Positions 6,929-10,026 of a stretch of 10,026 bases of DNA are shown here, piece by piece; position 1 is the first letter of the stretch; each line of letters begins with the position of its first letter. Source of the stretch: Euperipatoides rowelli (taxonomy: Eukaryota > Onychophora > Udeonychophora > Euonychophora > Peripatopsidae); the NCBI GenBank assembly GCA_003024985.2, contig PXIH01S0304375.1, one strand, 5' to 3'. The position numbers and the translations under genes are program-made. The notes under the pieces are model-generated. The model saw nothing but the letters and a program-made list of their open reading frames with translations, was not told where the DNA came from and ran no database searches.

Positions 6929-7762
6929 ATGAATTCTCAAAAATATAATGTGTGTCCTCATTGCATGATTAAGGTAGTTAAAAATGATAATGTAATCAAA
7001 TGTGACAAATGTTTTTTTGGCAACATATTTTCTGTATAAATATTACGTTAGAAGAATATAAATTGTTACAAAAAGATAAACTCCATGACTTTGTCCAGGA
7101 TGTAGTAATCCTAATCCTGATCCATTTATTAAAATTTATATGATGGAATTAGTAGATAAACTGTCAATAGAATTGGAGAGAAAATAGAGAAAAGTAATGA
7201 AAATTTATTAAAAGAATTGACCGTTTGGATTCTCTGATAAATATTACCCAAAAACAGGTAATGAAAAATTTTGATGATATAAAACAAATAAAAAGTTTGA
7301 TTGACAAGTTTGAATTGCATGGTAATGATCAGGTTCGGGTAAATAATTCTACTTTAGATAAAGATACTTTAGAGACAATATGAATGAATATAAAAGATCT
7401 TTTAATGTTATTGTTTTTGGTTTCGATAGTAATGAGAACTTAAAGATAATTATGGAGAATTACTTGATTTGTTTAAATTGACAGATAATTCAGGTATTGT
7501 GGAATACAAACGTATTGGGAAAGAGGGACAAATAACTAGACCAATACTTATAACATTCTCATCTGTTTTTGGTAAATGGCAGTTCTATAATAAACGTAAA
7601 TTATTGATAGATTGCAATATTTCAAAGCAAAATAAGATATTTATTGCCATTGATAAAAGTAAAGAGCAAAGATATTTAGATAAAAAATTATATTCTGAAT
7701 TAAAATTGAGAAGGAAAAGGGGTGAATGTATTTATTCAGAGGGGATGCATTGTATCACGTGA
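6929..7762 (+). pseudogene. Decayed non-LTR retrotransposon ORF1-like gene (PHD finger, coiled coil, RNA-binding-like domain)
   Basis: The likely start is ATG at 6929. The first part shows a C4HC3 PHD finger: Cys codons at 6953, 6962, 7001 and 7010, then W-x-x at 7018, His 7024, Cys 7033, and the final Cys pair at 7092 and 7101 (LCPGC). It is broken by a frameshift in the T-run at 7012-7018, another between 7036 and 7090, and a TGA at 7086 where PHD fingers usually have Trp. Residues from about 7110 to 7375 are Lys/Glu/Leu-rich and coiled-coil-like, with further shifts near 7185 and 7218 and a TGA at 7380. A short NVIVFGF segment (7404-7424) matches the NxVIFG motif seen in ORF1 proteins. After another shift near 7445 a frame is open to TGA at 7760 and contains RPILITFSS and a Lys/Arg-rich LKLRRKRGE end. 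CR1/L2/Jockey-like groups carry such ORF1 proteins, which bind element RNA. The exact clade is not determined. Confidence 0.72.
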
Positions 7763-8114
7763 CTGCTGATATGGTTCGACAAGATAATGTGATTGACCAA
7801 TCACTGCATATTGGTTCTGTTATTAAATAGCAACTAATTGATACGGTACTGATTGTTTTTATACTAATGGTGTAGTAATTGTGGAATCAATTACTAGATT
7901 CTGTGATTTATTCATCCTCATTGGTATATTTCAAGAATATTTTAGATATTTATCTGTTAGAATATTATGACTCACTATGTATTTTGTGGCTCTGTTTGAT
8001 AATGTTTTGTTGAACGACTTTATTTTAGATAGTTTTTTTTTTGTATTAGGTTATAAAAGTTTATTTAACTTACTGTGCCCTTACTGCCTTTAGAATAAAA
8101 AAATAAATAAAATA
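7763..8114 (+). other. 3' non-coding part and A-rich tail of the element
   Basis: Every frame is interrupted within short distances, and no endonuclease or reverse transcriptase motif (for example a YADD-type box) is visible. It ends in 'agaataaaaaaataaataaaat' (about 8092-8113), which fits the A-rich or AATA-type tail of a non-LTR element. The second G-rich tract begins directly after. A TCACGTGA palindrome (7755-7762) overlaps the ORF end. Confidence 0.45.
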
Positions 8115-8280
8115 GGAATGGGGCTTGGTAGTTAGGGAGGGAGGGACAGAGGGAAGGAAAGAGATAGGTAGGGAGGGAGGGATGAGTGTAGGTAGGGAAG
8201 GTTAGAGGTAGGTAGAGAATGAGGTTGGTGGGCAGGGTGGTAGATAGGCATTTAGGTAGGGAAGGAAGGAGGTATTTTGG
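8113..8280 (+). repeat. G-rich GTAGG/GGAGG low-complexity tract (right)
   Basis: About 168 bases of gtagg, ggagg and ggaagg units on the same strand as the tract at 6233-6370, sharing pieces such as 'ttggtagttag' and 'gaggttggt'. Either one ancient array was split by insertion of the ORF1 unit, or the element carries related tracts at both ends. Confidence 0.85.
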
Positions 8281-9085
8281 TAATAAATTTACATCTTAAG
8301 GTGCAGATGTTATGTGTGGTTTTAGCTAGTTACAAATAATTTATTATGTAAAATTGAATTTTGACTATTCAAATTAGCCTAATTTATATTTTCCACAAAT
8401 TTTATTTATTTATTTTTAATTAATATGACAGTAATATTAAATAGTAAAGCTGTTACATAAAAATATTTCAGTTAAAAATAAAATAATTCTATTTTATTTT
8501 ATTTACTGTACATTTTTATTTTAATTTAAATTAGCCANAGGNTAATTTGCTTGNTGAATTTTACTCATCCCCTCCCCCTAAAGATTTTACAGCAAGCAAC
8601 AACAGGCTGTAATTTCTGTCATTTTGCTCTGCTTTTCTAAACTTTTAAAAAAGGCAAAAGAGTTAAAAAAAATATCAATTCATTTAGGATGTTTTTTTAT
8701 TTTGTTTTTTTACATTTATCAGGTTGCTAATCTCTAGTCTTCTAGAAAGAAGCCTACAGAATGAAATCTTATTTCATTCCTTATAATTTTTTTTTTTTAT
8801 TTCGTATATTTATTGGGGGAAAATAATAAATGTACTTTGTAAATTATTTATTTTGGAAATTGATTGATGTATATGTTTTATTTTGCAATCGAATGTAATT
8901 TTATTTTATTTATTTAATTGTTGTTTACAAAAGTATTGCCAATCAGCCAATCTTTGTTCAAATCATCCCCTTCCCCTAGCCCCTAAAGTTCTTTTAATTG
9001 AAAGCTGTTAAGAAAGATTTTAATAAGAAGAAGTATTAATAAACTTTTATTCAGCATTTATATTACATTTTTGCTGAAATGTTTG

Positions 9086-9099
9086 GTTACCTTGGCAAC
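9086..9099. promoter_or_regulatory. RFX X-box-like site
   Basis: gttacc-tt-ggcaac matches the X-box pattern GTTRCC-N(0-3)-GGYAAC bound by RFX factors, which often control ciliary genes in animals (family knowledge). It is a single site in non-coding DNA with no promoter or gene start seen beside it, so function is speculative. Confidence 0.35.
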
Positions 9100-9838
9100 A
9101 AGCTGGAGCTGAGAAAATTACATTCAATATTTAATAANTATTAACAATGAAGAAAAGCTGAAATTTTAAACCAAAGCTATGACCATAATGTTCCTGATAA
9201 ATTTCACCAATATTATACAACTCAATGTATCCCAAGCAAGCAGATGTTAATAAAACTGATTCAATACAGAGCCAAGCAGACAAACTAATGCAATTAAGGC
9301 AGATAATCCAGCAGAAATTCAAACCAAACTTTTAATCCAGACTTCAACTGTTAAATCCATAGTAAAAGACTTTCTCAGAGATAAACTTTGTAGCAGATAC
9401 TTAAATCCAGAGACATTTTTTAAATCCTGATAATATTCAATAATCCCGAATCCTAACTTAAATTTAATTCCCTTCCTTCCCCTTTATATACCATAGATTG
9501 GCTCTACCTAAACTTTATATAAAATAATTTTAGTCATGACTTATTTTTAATATTCTATAAAATATTATTGGGAAATTTATTAATTGTATTTTGGGAATGG
9601 TGATTTTATTGTTCAAATATAATTTTAACAGAATAAACATGTCTTGCTAATTCAATTTTTGTGTGTGCGATCCTCATTAGTTTTATCAAAATGTATTTTT
9701 CATTTCTACAGGAAGTTGTTTAATTTCAGTTAGATGTCCTTAAATTTTGGGTGCATGTGATAGAGGTGGAAGCTAATTTAATCTATTCAAATTAGTGAAA
9801 AATAAAGAAGAAATTATTTCTCCTCTTTACTTTCCTAG

Positions 9839-9934
9839 GGCATCACTTGGTCGTATATTTTATTAAAATTAATTACCTGGGTCTCCTTTCATCTTATTAC
9901 ATGTTGCAATCTACCCTCAAATAACCACACAAAA
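9839..9934 (+). CDS. Weak candidate terminal exon
   Basis: An excellent acceptor (pyrimidine-rich 'tttctcctctttactttcctag' ending at 9838) is followed by 32 open codons in phase 0, the phase left by exon 4972-5066. They begin GITWSYILLK, and TAA follows at 9935. The stop overlaps AATAAA (9933-9938), and a GT-rich stretch (about 9948-9960) follows at a distance typical of a polyadenylation region. Against it: no recognisable protein, a hydrophobic composition expected by chance, and a large gap to the previous exon. Confidence 0.22.
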
Positions 9935-10026
9935 TAAATACCTGCAGATTGTAATGTGTAATCCTTTATCTTTAGTTATCATTTCTTAGAGTTGCCTATA
10001 CTTATAAAAGAAACTTATTTGTGTAT

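Larger units (their letters stand above)
5789..8280 (+). mobile_element. Composite retroelement region: ORF1-only LINE-like element with a repeat-rich 5' part
   Basis: This interval differs from its flanks. The first 1.1 kb has about four times the CpG density of the left half of the window (hand count roughly 25 in 1.1 kb versus 30 in 5.8 kb). It also holds CRE sites, internal direct repeats, a tandem A-B module array, a decayed ORF1-like gene, a 3' non-coding part with an A-rich tail (8094-8114), and a GTAGG-type tract on each side. Non-LTR elements are usually 5'-truncated. Here the 5' part and ORF1 are kept while ORF2 (endonuclease and reverse transcriptase) is absent, suggesting an internally deleted, parasitic derivative. 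The left limit is uncertain: TCTATATTATATACATATAA at 5789 (after an A) also resembles a Helitron 5' end. It may be two nested elements. Confidence 0.45.
8281..10026. other. AT-rich non-coding DNA, no clear gene
   Basis: Mostly A/T runs and short palindromes; one is a 9-bp hairpin at 8759-8779 (gaatgaaat/atttcattc). Two C-rich patches (about 8567-8578 and 8967-8988, each followed by 'ctaaag') look vaguely related. The segment 9140-9420 is less AT-biased and CA-rich and might be an old repeat. A minus-strand open frame at 9131-9322 includes an undetermined base and shows no recognisable domain. Confidence 0.5.

Noticed and set aside
9712-9766. Possible short exon after 'tttctacag' or 'tttaatttcag'.
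   Set aside because: The first acceptor leads to early stops in all three phases. The second gives a 12-codon exon with a poor donor.

Overview
The window looks like intronic and intergenic DNA from an animal nuclear genome. It is about 70% A+T or more by eye. CpG is scarce outside one segment, and TG/CA-type remnants such as 'tacagtat' are frequent, as expected of a methylated genome. It contains spliceosomal exon signatures, hAT-type DNA transposon ends and a decayed non-LTR retrotransposon ORF1. Nothing bacterial is visible: no operon, no Shine-Dalgarno-led ORFs and no long ORFs. I cannot name the species. Five undetermined bases (5398, 8538, 8542, 8554, 9138) suggest a draft assembly.

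Host gene, + strand. Two short exons fit together across a 4.8-kb intron: 84-180 (ends in phase 1) and 4972-5066 (starts in phase 1, ends in phase 0). Joined, they read without a stop for about 64 residues. Each is more GC-rich than its surroundings and has credible splice sites. The protein was not recognised. Two possible downstream or terminal exons (5166-5222 and 9839-9934) are in the right phase but weakly supported.

Intron 181-4971. It holds small inverted repeats, a candidate non-autonomous DNA element (702-1123, terminal inverted repeats plus a 19-bp subterminal hairpin), and a minus-strand hAT-like terminal fragment near 2270-2357. Much of the rest is featureless AT-rich sequence.

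Transposon-rich half. At 5349 a hAT-type end ('CAGTGTTGGG' followed by GGAACTAGTTCC / GTAACTAGTTAC palindromes) starts a truncated element. From about 5789 to 8280 lies the most structured part of the window. Its left part is relatively CpG-rich and carries three perfect TGACGTCA (CRE) sites. It also has an imperfect 50-bp direct repeat, a GTAGG-type G-rich tract, and a modular tandem repeat (A-B-A-spacer-B-A) whose B modules each begin with a CRE. Next comes a broken ORF1-like gene (PHD finger, coiled coil, C-terminal RNA-binding-like region). It is followed by about 330 bp of 3' sequence, an A-rich tail and a second GTAGG tract. No endonuclease or reverse transcriptase follows, so this resembles an ORF1-only ('half-LINE') derivative with its own promoter-like 5' repeats.

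The right end, 8281-10026, is AT-rich non-coding DNA with a good RFX X-box-like site at 9086-9099.
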